Assembly (NCBI RefSeq): GCF_964355755.1
Contig: NC_092672.1
Coordinates: forward strand, 24,610,501-24,674,500
From: Antedon mediterranea
Lineage: Eukaryota > Echinodermata > Crinoidea > Comatulida > Antedonidae
Reading direction: 5' to 3'
Length of the DNA: 64,000 nt
In this document: piece after piece, positions 45,767 to 56,428 of the stretch
Position numbering within the stretch: position 1 is the first letter of the stretch
Layout of the letters: each line of letters opens with the position of its first letter
Notes under the pieces: generated by a model
The model's input: the letters and a program-made list of their open reading frames with translations, nothing else
Database searches by the model: none
Told to the model about the DNA's origin: nothing
Made by a program: the position numbers and the translations under genes

Positions 45767-46160
45767 TGTCATTCACCAAGGTATTGATTGGTCTTCTTGG
45801 TTGTATTCTAACCTTCCAGTTCATTTGTATTGTTTACAATAACTCAACAGTCTCACAATAGATTGTAAATCAATTAAATGTAATTTACCAAGGCATTTAT
45901 TGGTCTTCTTGGTTGTATTCTAACTTTCCAGCTCATTTTTATTGTTTACAATAACTCAACAGTCTCACAATAGATTGTAAATCAATTAAATGTCATTTAC
46001 CAAGGCATTGGTTGGTCTTCTTGGTTGTATTCTAACTTTCCAGCTCATTTTTATTGTTTACAATAACTCAACAGTCTCACAATAGATTGTAAATCAATTA
46101 AATGTAATTTACCGAGGCATTTATTGGTCTTCTTGGTTGTATTCTAACTTTCCAACTCAT
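45762..46160. repeat. 112-bp tandem repeat, about 3.5 copies
   Basis: GGTCTTCTTGGTTGTATTCT starts at 45790, 45902, 46014 and 46126, a constant 112-bp period. Each unit also has AACTCAACAGTCTCACAATA. It lies at the 3' end of the ROCO gene and may be partly transcribed. Confidence 0.92.
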
Positions 46161-46168
46161 TATATACT

Positions 46169-48849
46169 CTCTCTCTCGAAGTGCCATATCATGAGACTTT
46201 GGCGATCATGTTGTGCCACAATTCTCTGTCTATTGCCATATTCAGCAACTCCACTTCTTTGGTATTCTCCCCTCTATTCCGAATCCATTCAGCTATGCTG
46301 GCCAACCAAGTGACTCTTTTCCTCCCCTGCTCCTTCTTCCTTCTATTTTCCCCGTTAATGCCAAGTTCTCCAGACCTCCCTTCCTCAACACATGTCCCAT
46401 GAATCTCATCTGTCTAATCCTAATATCCTTCAGTAGTTTCCTGCATACTCCAGCTCTTATCAATACATCTTCATTACTAACTCTATCTGTCCATGGAATT
46501 CTCATCATTCTCCTTAGAAACCACATCTCACATCTTTCCAATCTTTTTCTGAGGTCAGTTGTGATTGACCAGGCTTCACTTCCATACATCAGCACAGGAT
46601 AGATGTAGCAGTTTAATACACGCAACCTGGTTTCCATACTCATCGCACAGTTCTTCAAGATATTCTCCATTTCTCCAAATGCGGATTTCGCAAGGACTAT
46701 CCTTCTCTTTATCTCCGTTACACACCTGGCATCATCTGTTATTTTGCTCCCAAGATAGTTAAAAGAGGACACCTGCTGAATTAACTGGTCTCCTGCTTGA
46801 AGGTTACACGTTGGACTCTCCTTTTTTGACACTACTAAACACTCTGTCTTACTACAATTTATAGACAGACCCATCTTTTCGCTCTCTACTACAACCACAT
46901 CCAGCAACCTTTGGAGATCTTCAGCTGACTCTGCCAGTAGAACTGTGTCATCTGCATATCTGATGTTTGTAAAATTTCTACCACAAATTCTCAAACCCTT
47001 CTCATTATCTAGCTCCCTCAAGATCAACTCGCTATAGTAGTTAAACAAGTCTGGTGACATTACACAGCCCTGTCTCACTCCTCTTCCAATACTTGTGTAG
47101 TCACTGCACTCCCCATCTACCCTCATGCATGCAGTCTGTTTCCAGTACAAATTTTGCAACAATCTAAGATCCTTTCCATGTAGGTCAAGCTTGCTAAGTT
47201 CTTGAAATAGCTGCTCATGCCTTACTTTGTCAAATGCCTTGGTGTAGTCTATGAAACACATGTATACATCTTTCTCTGCATCTCCACTGCCCTTTCAGTT
47301 ATCATTCTTATCACAAAGATGGCATTCCTGGTGCCTGAATCCTTTACAAAACCATACTGCTCACTCCCAATCTCTGGTTTTAATCTGCTTCTTGCTCTCA
47401 TAAGTAGTATCCTCAGAATGATCTTGGTGACATGACTCATGAGGCTGATTGTACGATGTTTTTCACATTCTACAGCACCTGGTTTCTTCGGAAGGGCAAT
47501 AAAAATGGACTTACTCAGGTCCTCAGGGAAGCTTCCATCCTCGTATATCTTATTGATCACTTCAGTTAACTTTTCCACTCCATACTCTTCTAATGCCTCA
47601 ATCATCTCGATGGCTACACCATCCGGTCCTGCCGCCTTATTCTTCCTCAACCTCTTGATTGCTGTTCGTACTTCTGCTTTCAAGATCTTTGGTCCTTCTT
47701 CTGAGTCAGGAAAGCTTGGCATTGCTTGTCTAACATCAAAAAACAGCTCCCCGATATACTCTGTCCATCTTTTCAAAATATCAGTCTTTTCAACAAGCAT
47801 TGTTCCATCTTTTGCCTTAATGCATCCAGAGTTTGAGCAGCCAGACTTCCTTCCAGTGAACTCATTAAGTCTCTGATAAATCTTGTGGTTGTTGTTCTCT
47901 AGTCCACTCTCAATCTCCTCACACTGTGTTTTAAGCCACTTTTCTTTTGCCTCCCTGCACTTTTGCTTAATTTCTCTATCTAGATCTTTATATTATTTAC
48001 TTGATCTAGTACTAATCTTCTGTCTATCCCTCATCATTGATAGTATCTCTTCCGACACCCATTTGTTCTTCCTTCTTCTCTCTTTCTTAGGTAAGGATTC
48101 TTTGGCTGTCTCAACAAGGATGTCTCTCATTGCATCCCACGTAATCTCTTCACCTTCATCTACAAGGATGTCAAACTTATTCCTCACTTGAATGGAATAT
48201 TCCAAACGGATCTCCGGACTGTTTAGCTGCTCAAAGTCTAATTTCTGTACATTTTTGGCTTTCTTCACCTTTTTTTAACTTTGATTGAAGTGTGCAAACC
48301 ACTGGAATGTGGTCACTTCCACAATCTGCCCCTGGATATGTTTTTGCATGAGTCACTGCCCTTTTCCACCTACTGTTTACTGCAATGTAGTCAATCTGAT
48401 TCCTCGTCACATCACCAGGGCTATTCCTTGTGTATATTCGTCTGGGATGCTCTTTAAACCATGTATTTGTTATGGTCATATCCTTAGCTTTACACCAGTT
48501 CACCCATCTGTCGCCACGCGCATTTCTTTCACCCATCCCATGCTCTCCAACTGTGTTTCCATCTTGTTCATGGCCAACCTTTGCATTCAGATCACCCATG
48601 ATGAAATTTATCTCATCTGATTTGCATTGGGATTTGGCCTGGTCTAAGGTCGCATAAAAGTTATCTATCTCTTCATCTGTGCTGTCAGCTGTAGGTGCAT
48701 AAACCACTATGATAGAGATATTGAAGGGTTGTCCCTGCAGTTTGACCAACATAACTCTTTCACTCACAGCCCAATAGCCCAGCATACATTTAGCCATATC
48801 ACCATCCAAAAGCAACCCCACACCTTTTTCATGTTTGTCTCCTCCAGCG
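46169..48849 (-). mobile_element. 5'-truncated RTE-like LINE (endonuclease and reverse transcriptase)
   Basis: Minus strand. From the 5' side: part of an APE endonuclease of the CFDP2/BovB type (GGDKHEKGVGLLLDGDMAKC; VVYAPTADSTDEEIDNFY; MGDLNAKVG; NQIDYIAVN; GSDHIPVVC, 48849-48270). Then a linker, then reverse transcriptase (NKAAGPDGVAIE; FIDYTKAFDKV; GVRQGCVMSP; IRYADDTVLLAES) and the end AIDRELWHNMIAKVS with a stop at 46189-46191. It is broken by frameshifts near 48260, 47270 and 46305 and an in-frame TAA near 47995. TATATACT at 46161-46168 and 48850-48857 is a target-site duplication; a CT microsatellite marks the 3' end. The missing 5' part is typical of incomplete reverse transcription. 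Confidence 0.88.
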
Positions 48850-48857
48850 TATATACT

Positions 48858-49580
48858 AGTATAATGAAAACAAATATACAGTTGTGTGCACAATTTAAAC
48901 ATTAAATATGACCACCTGCAATACCATAAGTTACAATTTACAACGTTCATATGAATTCGTTAAAATATTGGTATGTTGCAACTTGAATTGGATAAATCAT
49001 ATTATCAACAATTATGGCGGCAGTACACAACCACATTGATGGATTGGAAGTTGAAGGATTTTTAGATATACAATTGCAACGAATCAAACTGTACAACAGT
49101 ATGTTTGTAAATACAATTTGTTTTGTATCCTTGTTGTCCTTTATTATTAGTATAATACAAAATATGTGTATTTCCAGTTTCAAACTTATTAACATTCACT
49201 TGGAAACAGAATAATGTATACATTATAAAGTGTAGATCATTTAATCATAATCATAACTAAGAATAAATGTTAGTTAAAATAAGAATATTCTGCAATTTTA
49301 ATGCCACTTTGTAAACATTTTTTTATAATTTAATTTTTTTACTGCCATATAATTAAGTTTAGTTTCTAGATGTTTGTTTTACTTTGTTTTTCTGAATAAA
49401 GAAACCTTTATATGTTAGTCTCTAGATGTGTATGGTGTTAACCAAATTAACCAAATGTATTTCTATGTATACATTTTTCAAATTATTTTGTTAAAGCTAA
49501 CTACTTTTCTTAACTATGATACCAGTTATTCCGATATTTACTGTTCAATTCAATTTCGTAACCGATATATGGCAAGAAAT
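48858..49580. other. Intergenic, no gene
   Basis: AT-rich; short frames on both strands have no recognisable domains. Confidence 0.45.
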
Positions 49581-50592
49581 GCCATTCAAATGCATGGTCC
49601 AATCTAATGCATGGTATTGATGCTTCTATACAATATTCTTATCTGTTAATACATTCAAATACAGTACTATTCAAAGGCATAGTCCAATCTAATGCATGGT
49701 ATTGATGCTTCTATACAATATTCTTATCTGTAAATACATTCAAATACAGTACTATTCAAAGGCATAGTCCAATCTAATGCATGGTATTGATGCTTCTATA
49801 CAACATTCTTATCTGTTAATACATTCAAATACAGTACTATTCAAAGGCATAGTTCAATCTAATGGATTGTATTGATGCTTCTATACAACATTCTTATCTG
49901 TTAATACTTTCAAATACAGTACTATTCAAAGGCATAGTCCAATCTAATGGATGGTATTGATGCTACTATACAACATTCTTATCTGTTAATACATTCAAAT
50001 ACAGTACTATTCAAAGGCATAGTCCAATATAATGGATGGTATTGATGCTTCTATACAACATTCTTATCTGTTAATACATTCAAATACAGTACTATTCAAA
50101 GGCATAGTCCAATCTAATGGATGGTATTGATGCTTCTATACAACATTCTTATCTGTTAATACATTCAAATACAGTACTATTCAAAGGCATAGTCCAATCT
50201 AATGCATGGTATTGATGCTTCTATACAACATTCTTATCTGTTAATACATTCAAATACAGTACTATTCAAAGGCATAGTCCAATCTAATGGATGGTATTGA
50301 TGCTTCTATACAACATTCTTATCTGTTAATACATTCAAATACAGTACTATTCAAAGGCATAGTCCAATCTAATGCATGGTATTGATGCTTCTATACAACA
50401 TTCTTATCTGTTAATACATTCAAATACAGTACTATTCAAAGGCATAGTCCAATCTAATGGATAGTATTGATGCTTCTATACAACATTCTTATCTGTTAAT
50501 ACATTCAAATACAGTACTATTCAAAGGCATAGTCCAATCTAATGGATGGTATTGATGCTTCTATACAACATTCTCATCTGTTAATACTTTCA
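49581..50592. repeat. 85-bp tandem array, about 12 copies
   Basis: CATAGTCCAATCTAATG recurs every 85 bp (for example 49678, 49763, 49848), with CTATACAACATTCTTATCTG and CAAATACAGTACTATTCAAA in each unit. Copies are nearly identical, with CATGG/GATGG variants, pointing to recent amplification. Confidence 0.94.
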
Positions 50593-50859
50593 AAATTATA
50601 AAAGATCAATTATTATCAACCTATTGGTAAGATCAATATATATATATGTCATGTTATAAGCCTGTTATATAGTCTGTCAACATTTTTTGTTTTAGTATTT
50701 TATGTTTTTAATATAATCATGTTTGTAATTGTTATTATGTTTTTAGGCATGTAGTACATATCATGTTTGTAATTATTATCGTCTTTTCTTATTTCTTTTT
50801 AAGGTGAACACACTGTGTACGAGTTTGCTATTTTTTGGTAATTCTTTCCATTTAAATTG

Positions 50860-51066
50860 TCAGAAATCAAGTGTGATACATCTAGTGAATCACACAAATC
50901 GATGAGAACATTTTAGAGATTGGTTACCCTCTCATTATGCCCAGTCTCTCAGCTGAAATATGTCAGGAGTCAATTGTGATACATCTGGAGAACCGCACAA
51001 ATCGATGAGAACATTTAAGAGATTGGTTACCCTCTCATTATACCCAGTCTCTCAGCTGAAATGTGT
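50860..51066. repeat. 103-bp direct repeat, two copies
   Basis: GTGATACATCT, AATCGATGAGAACATTT and TTGGTTACCCTCTCATTAT occur in both halves, offset by 103 bp. Confidence 0.85.
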
Positions 51067-51231
51067 CCTATGTGTTTACATCTCTGATATGATGTTATAT
51101 AGGCCTATATTCTAAAAAGAGAGATGGGAACAAATAAACTGACTCTGAAACAAAAATTATTAAAGTAAAACATGCAAACTAGATTGAAAATGAAAGCCAT
51201 TTATTCTATGATTGTGCACAGCTAATTATTA

Positions 51232-51619
51232 TGTTATGATACCATATTATATAGGAATCAGTTGTTAATATGTTATGATACCATTATTATATAGGAATCA
51301 GTTGTTAATATGTTATGATACCATATTATATAGGAATCAGTTGTTAATATGTTATGATACCATTATTATATAGGAATCAGTTGTTAATATGTTATGATAC
51401 CATATTATATAGGAATCAGTTGTTAATATGTTATGATACCATTATTATATAGGAATCAGTTGTTAATATGTTATGATACCATATTATATAGGAATCAGTT
51501 GTTAATATGTTATGATACCATTATTATATAGGAATCAGTTGTTAATATGTTAGATACCATATTATATAGGAATCAGTTGTTAATATGTTATGATACCATT
51601 ATTATATAGGAATCAGTTT
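51232..51619. repeat. Alternating 39/40-bp tandem repeat (79-bp dimer, five dimers)
   Basis: Ten monomers of TGTTATGATACCA, TTATATAGGAATCAGTTGTT alternate strictly between a CATATTATAT form (39 bp) and a CATTATTATAT form (40 bp). The ninth has a one-base deletion. This is a higher-order dimer array. Confidence 0.94.
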
Positions 51620-52249
51620 ATAAAATGTAGTGTTAACTATCTGTCGGTTATTTTGTACTCCAAAGCAGATGTATTTTGTGTAGTTAAATATCTATGGACG
51701 TTTTATTACGAAAGGAAAATTATAAAACACATTTTAAATATTTTTATATCACTATTTTGAATATAAAGTATCTAATTTACAGTACTAAATTGTTTATATT
51801 TGTATGATAAAATAATTATAAATGAATAAAAGCGGGATGATATTTCCATGAAATATTTTTAATTACCGTGATAATAATTTGTATATTTTGAACTTAATTC
51901 ATTTTAAATCTGTGTCGTTGTAAGAAGAGAACACCTCAATTATTGCATCCGCGTCTCTTTGGTTGCCGTTTAAATATCACGTCATCGTTCATCATCATTA
52001 CCGTTCGTGTTCATTATCATTGTCACTATCGTCATTATTATCAAATCATTATTCGTCACCATCATTCGAAACTGTATATTAAAATGTAACGGATTCTTTC
52101 GGAATTCTGTGTGTCACCTCATTAGTGCAGCAATGTGTACTAATTCGTGTCTTTAAATTTTTTCTAGACTTAAAAAGAAAGAGATCCAAATACTTTGAGG
52201 AACTGTAAGCACGCCAAAAAATAACAACTCATCATGGTGAAGTGAACAT
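51620..52249. other. Intergenic, TCA/ATC-rich microsatellite patch
   Basis: No gene. A degenerate trinucleotide stretch of TCATCATT/ATTATCATTG type covers about 51978-52068. Confidence 0.5.
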
Positions 52250-52337
52250 GAACAAGGCCAACAGCCATAAGTCGCGTGCTAAAACGCATAGTGATACCAG
52301 ACCGACAGACCGACCGACCGACATAGTGAACTATAGA
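52250..52337 (-). repeat. Dispersed GTCGGTC-rich repeat end, copy 2
   Basis: Inverted copy of 7435-7525 (GACCGACCGACCGACATAGT, GAACTATAGAG). Same family, opposite orientation, 45 kb apart. Confidence 0.6.
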
Positions 52338-52639
52338 GTAAAAATAGTAGGCAAACATCATGAGTAAAAAAAGGTCACGATAACTGGTGTGTAATACAAA
52401 ATTGCTCAGTTGACCATAAATACAATAATATGATAATACGTCATAATCATCGTAACCAACAACATTAAATAGTTAGATTATTCCTCATGAATGTTATAAA
52501 TAATAAACTGAATGAAGCTACTCTAAATAAATATAAAGTTTAGATAGGAGTTAAACGCTTAATGATGAGACCAGTGAGTTTGCAGAATTTGATAATTACC
52601 AATTTAATACAAAAAATAGAAAGACAAAAAGGAGGTGGT

Positions 52640-54010
52640 CTATATTGCCAACGGAACTATTATGTGAGACACTTACCGACCACAACAACTGCCCTTCTTT
52701 TGAATGCCTTTTGATTAAAGTTACATTACCAAGAATGTGCAAACTCTTTAGCACCAATCGGTCGAACCATCACAACTTTATTCTTATCTGCTCGACGAAT
52801 GAGATAAACACTAAGATCATAAATCACAATGAAGACACAGTTCTACGAGAGTTCGTCAGTTAGATCTTTCGGCCAATGTATACAATGGAGATGATCCTTT
52901 TCTCTCGGATGGTAATGTTAATGCCAAAACTAATTTATATAATTCAATTATGCATGATACTTACAATGAGCATTTCCCAGTGATTACTAGCAGTAAGCGG
53001 GTTACAGATAAAACTGACGCACAACATAAGAAAATTAGTTAATTAATTAAGTTGCTAAATTTAATTTAAGATAAATTTTAAAAACTGATCAATGGGCCAG
53101 ACTTCGGAATTTTGTACAAAACATAATTTAGGTTACCAGCATAATTGCCATCAAGAGAACCACTCCAGTTATATTCATATACTTTTTTTTTGTATAATTT
53201 GTTCATCATTTTTATATTGTAATTGTATTTCTTTCATCTCGTGGAAGAACACATTTTGTTGTGAACGAGCCTCCGTTTTAAAATAAATATATTGTTATTA
53301 TTATATATGCCTGGAAAGTACGGAAAAGGCTTAATATAGCTTGATTTAAAAGCATTTAAAGCTGGTCATCCCGACAATTAACCAGTGAGCTTAATAATGG
53401 ATTTTGCACATACTAACTCCAATTATCACGAATATGTTGAACAGTGTACTAGAAAGATATTTTTTTTGGAGGATTGGAAGAAGTCCACTCAGTTTACAAT
53501 ATGAAAGGTTAAAAATGCCAAGACTGTAAATGTGCTTAGACCTATCTCGCTCTCTCCATTTTTGTTTGAAAATTTCATTTTTCAATGGATTCTCTAGAAT
53601 AACAGTGACGGATAAGAGGCAATAGCTTCAAGCAGAGCTCGACAACTTTCCATCTTATCAGCGTCATTGACAAATCCTGAAGGGTTTTAAGAGAGATAGC
53701 TTTGATGCAAATATTTGTGTTCATCGTGTAGGTCACTCTGTATGTATCAATAGGTTAATTGAGCTTAGGATTTGGTCGTCAATAGCACATCATGAATACT
53801 CGATTTGCGAGAGTGGTCTCTGATACATACCAATTAACTGTGGAGTACCTCACGGTAGCCTACTTTAATAGCACCCACCCTTTTCCTGGTGTTATTCAAT
53901 GATGCACTCACTGTGTGCTGTGGAGGTTACAGTTACTTAAACAAGTGGTGCAATGTAACTGGTAATATGACACCGAAACTATCTAATTGTAAGGTGATGT
54001 CGTTACAACT
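52640..54010 (+). pseudogene. Decayed Jockey/CR1-like LINE
   Basis: Fragments in several frames are in the right order: LYNSIMHDTYNEHFPVITSS (linker before RT), LRPISLSPFLFENFIF (RT motif 2-like), INCGVPHGS (GVPQGS motif) and FLVLFNDALT (LF-NDL motif). Stops and frameshifts are frequent. The YADD box is not readable. It is an old insertion. Confidence 0.52.
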
Positions 54011-54239
54011 ATTAAGATGTTGTTAAATTTGAAGTAAAAATGATTCAGTATTAAAGGTGTTGAAAATAATTACTCGATATTGTTATTCATAATAATTTAA
54101 AATGTGATACGAATACTGAGGAGATTGTTTCAAGAGATCTGTGTTTGAAAATGATATATTGATAGATCTATTTATTGAACAAACAGTAGGCCTAATAAAA
54201 AAAAAGATGTGTGGGAATTGTATGTAGTTGAAACCGAAA

Positions 54240-54430
54240 CACGACATAAACGCCCTGGTACAATATTGTGTGTATGCATTTGGCGGAGCGTTATTTGAGG
54301 GAAAATTCCCCGGGGCATTTATTATTTGAGGAGGTGGAAGGTTGGGCGTTTATTTCAAATGATGTATTATGAAGAGGACGCGACGCGTCATTCAAAGCGG
54401 GGCGTTTATTCGAATAAATACGGTAGGTTA
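54240..54430. repeat. GGGCGTTTATT-rich repeat
   Basis: GGGCGTTTATT or its complement occurs at least three times, ending GGGGCGTTTATTCGAATAAA followed by TACGGTA, a word I associate with common invertebrate repeat ends. Higher CpG than surroundings. Confidence 0.45.
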
Positions 54431-54474
54431 TTAGTTTTAATAAGTTAATCACTTCCGTAAAAAAACGACAAATG

Positions 54475-54670
54475 ACAAAATAAAATGGTTAAATTCTCTC
54501 AAAAACCCATTTACTTGTAGCAATTTGATTCTTTTTTTACAAATTACAGTTTTTTCAGGTAAATTCAATTTTTGTCAAAGTGGATAACTATTAATGTGAC
54601 ATTAAAATGGCATCTGTAATTAACGTGGCCAAAATTACATTTCGATGATTATGTTGACACCTTAAATAAT
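54475..54670 (-). repeat. Interspersed repeat, copy 2
   Basis: ATTACAGTTTTTTCAGGTAA through TTTGTCAAAGTGGATAACTA is the reverse complement of part of 6373-6460. Confidence 0.55.
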
Positions 54671-55223
54671 GAACAAAATATATATTGCGATATTAATTTG
54701 ATTAAAAAATCAGGATTAGGATATGACATTAAAAAACGTTATCACCACTTAATACGGAACGATCTGGGAAGACAACTTTAGCTTATGGTTATAAAAGATA
54801 TCTCTGATTATTTGATGATAAATAGATGATTATTGATGATGTATGAATTATTTGATCACAGTCATTCCAAATTACATCTTTCTTGCGTCTTTTAGTTAAT
54901 AGATTATAATGATTAAGACATGGTTTGTTCTTCCAGGCCTAAAAGGCTGTCGATTGCTTTAAGATCGATTGATGAATAGGGTCACATCCCTACCATAGGC
55001 CTAGATCTGCAATATTTATTACACAATAGTATATCCTGACTTGCAATGATCTCAACCATGATCCTGTTTTAGAATGATTTTTTTGTTGTTGAAATTAGAT
55101 AAATTCGTATTATTAGGCCTACTTTTTAAATTTATTAACATCACGTAATTTCAGTAATTTCCCAGGGACGTCTTCTTAAAAAAATCCAGGTAATCTCTTT
55201 AGACTTAGACCAAAGAATGTATA

Positions 55224-55618
55224 TCACAAGAATGAGTATTCCGCGATTTTTGCATGAGAGCTCCAGAGAGAGAGTGATGCCCGCCCTCATAAGAGCGGAT
55301 GTATACATACTAAATAAGACTTGATTTAATAGATATTATACATGTCACATTACATAGAATTATGATAATATATTTTGCAATTGTAAACTATTTTATAATA
55401 CATATTTATTAACAAACTAGTGTACATTCACTTTTACAGACAATTATTTACTAACATGCTAAATTAGTTCACAAAAAAGGCCTAACACAGCAATAGGTGG
55501 TCCAGCCTTTGATTAGTGAAACCGTCACAAAAAGTTGTATACATTCCAGATACATCCTCACTCATGGCGGCGCCCTACCACATGGACAAGGAAAATCGCG
55601 GATTACTCATTCTTGTGA
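55224..55618. mobile_element. MITE-like element with 27-bp terminal inverted repeats
   Basis: The left arm 55224-55250 (CACAAGAATGAGTATTCCGC...) and right arm 55592-55618 are inverted copies with one mismatch. The 395-bp interval has no coding capacity. Target-site duplication not resolved. Confidence 0.62.
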
Positions 55619-55660
55619 GTCGTCGGCAGAGGTCGCACACGTGTGTGTACTACCATGGAG

Positions 55661-55692
55661 CATGGATTAAAGAATAGATTCTTTAATCCATG
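55661..55692. repeat. Perfect 15-bp-arm palindrome
   Basis: CATGGATTAAAGAAT, spacer AG, ATTCTTTAATCCATG. It would extrude as a hairpin; it lies between the MITE-like element and the retrotransposon. Confidence 0.8.
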
Positions 55693-55852
55693 CATGGAGT
55701 AAAGAATAAATTACTTTCTGTGATAAAAGTATTATTTACAATGCTGTGGTGTGGATATATTTGAATCTATTTTAAATGATTTAGATATACGTTTATTATT
55801 ATAATAATATTCTTAAACGGGCAATAAACTTGTACTTGTGTCTTGTACATTT

Positions 55853-56354
55853 TTAGGGAATAAGTAATTCGGTCTTTACTTACCCTATTTAGAATACGGT
55901 AATGGAGTATTGTAGCAGTCAAACGATGTCCAAAGCTGGAAGTATCCTAGGCTCGAAGTAAATAAACTATACGGAGTGTAGAAACCACATGTCCACACGA
56001 AGCGCGTACGTACGTGCGCAGTGTAAGGCTAGGCTAGTTAAGGACAATAATATATACAACGGTACAATAATTGAAACACGATAACATACAGTAACACGTA
56101 GTAAAATATGTAAAGTTAAAACGCTAAATATCAAAATGTAATAGTGCTAATAATTAGGACAACTAATTATTATCGTAAAACTTGTATTAAAACTCGCAAT
56201 GGTTTGCTCATAGAAATGTCGATGTCTTCTCGTTGAAAACTTGACGCAGAGAGAGAGAGATCGCTCGTTGCGCGTTCGCTATATTTACAACAGCAATTTG
56301 CATAACTTTACGCGTTGAGCGCACACACGCAAATATGTGTGTGAAGTTCCTACA
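55853..56354 (-). repeat. Left LTR (3' LTR of the element)
   Basis: 502 bp. In element orientation it starts TGTAGGAACTTC and ends in CCCTAA. A (GA)n stretch lies near 56250. No interruption. Confidence 0.9.
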
Positions 56355-56369
56355 TAGCTCCCCCCTAGC
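56355..56369 (-). promoter_or_regulatory. Polypurine tract
   Basis: On the minus strand CTAGGGGGGAGCTA directly precedes the LTR start TGTAGG. It primes plus-strand DNA synthesis in LTR elements. Confidence 0.85.
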
Positions 56370-56428
56370 TCTTTGCCGCTAGGTGAGAGCGATAGAAAAA
56401 ATAAGTTCATAAAGTTAGTAAAAAGTAT

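Noticed and set aside
46181-48657. Plus-strand frames of 60-145 codons opposite the RTE-like LINE
   Set aside because: They are antisense shadows of the reverse transcriptase and endonuclease.
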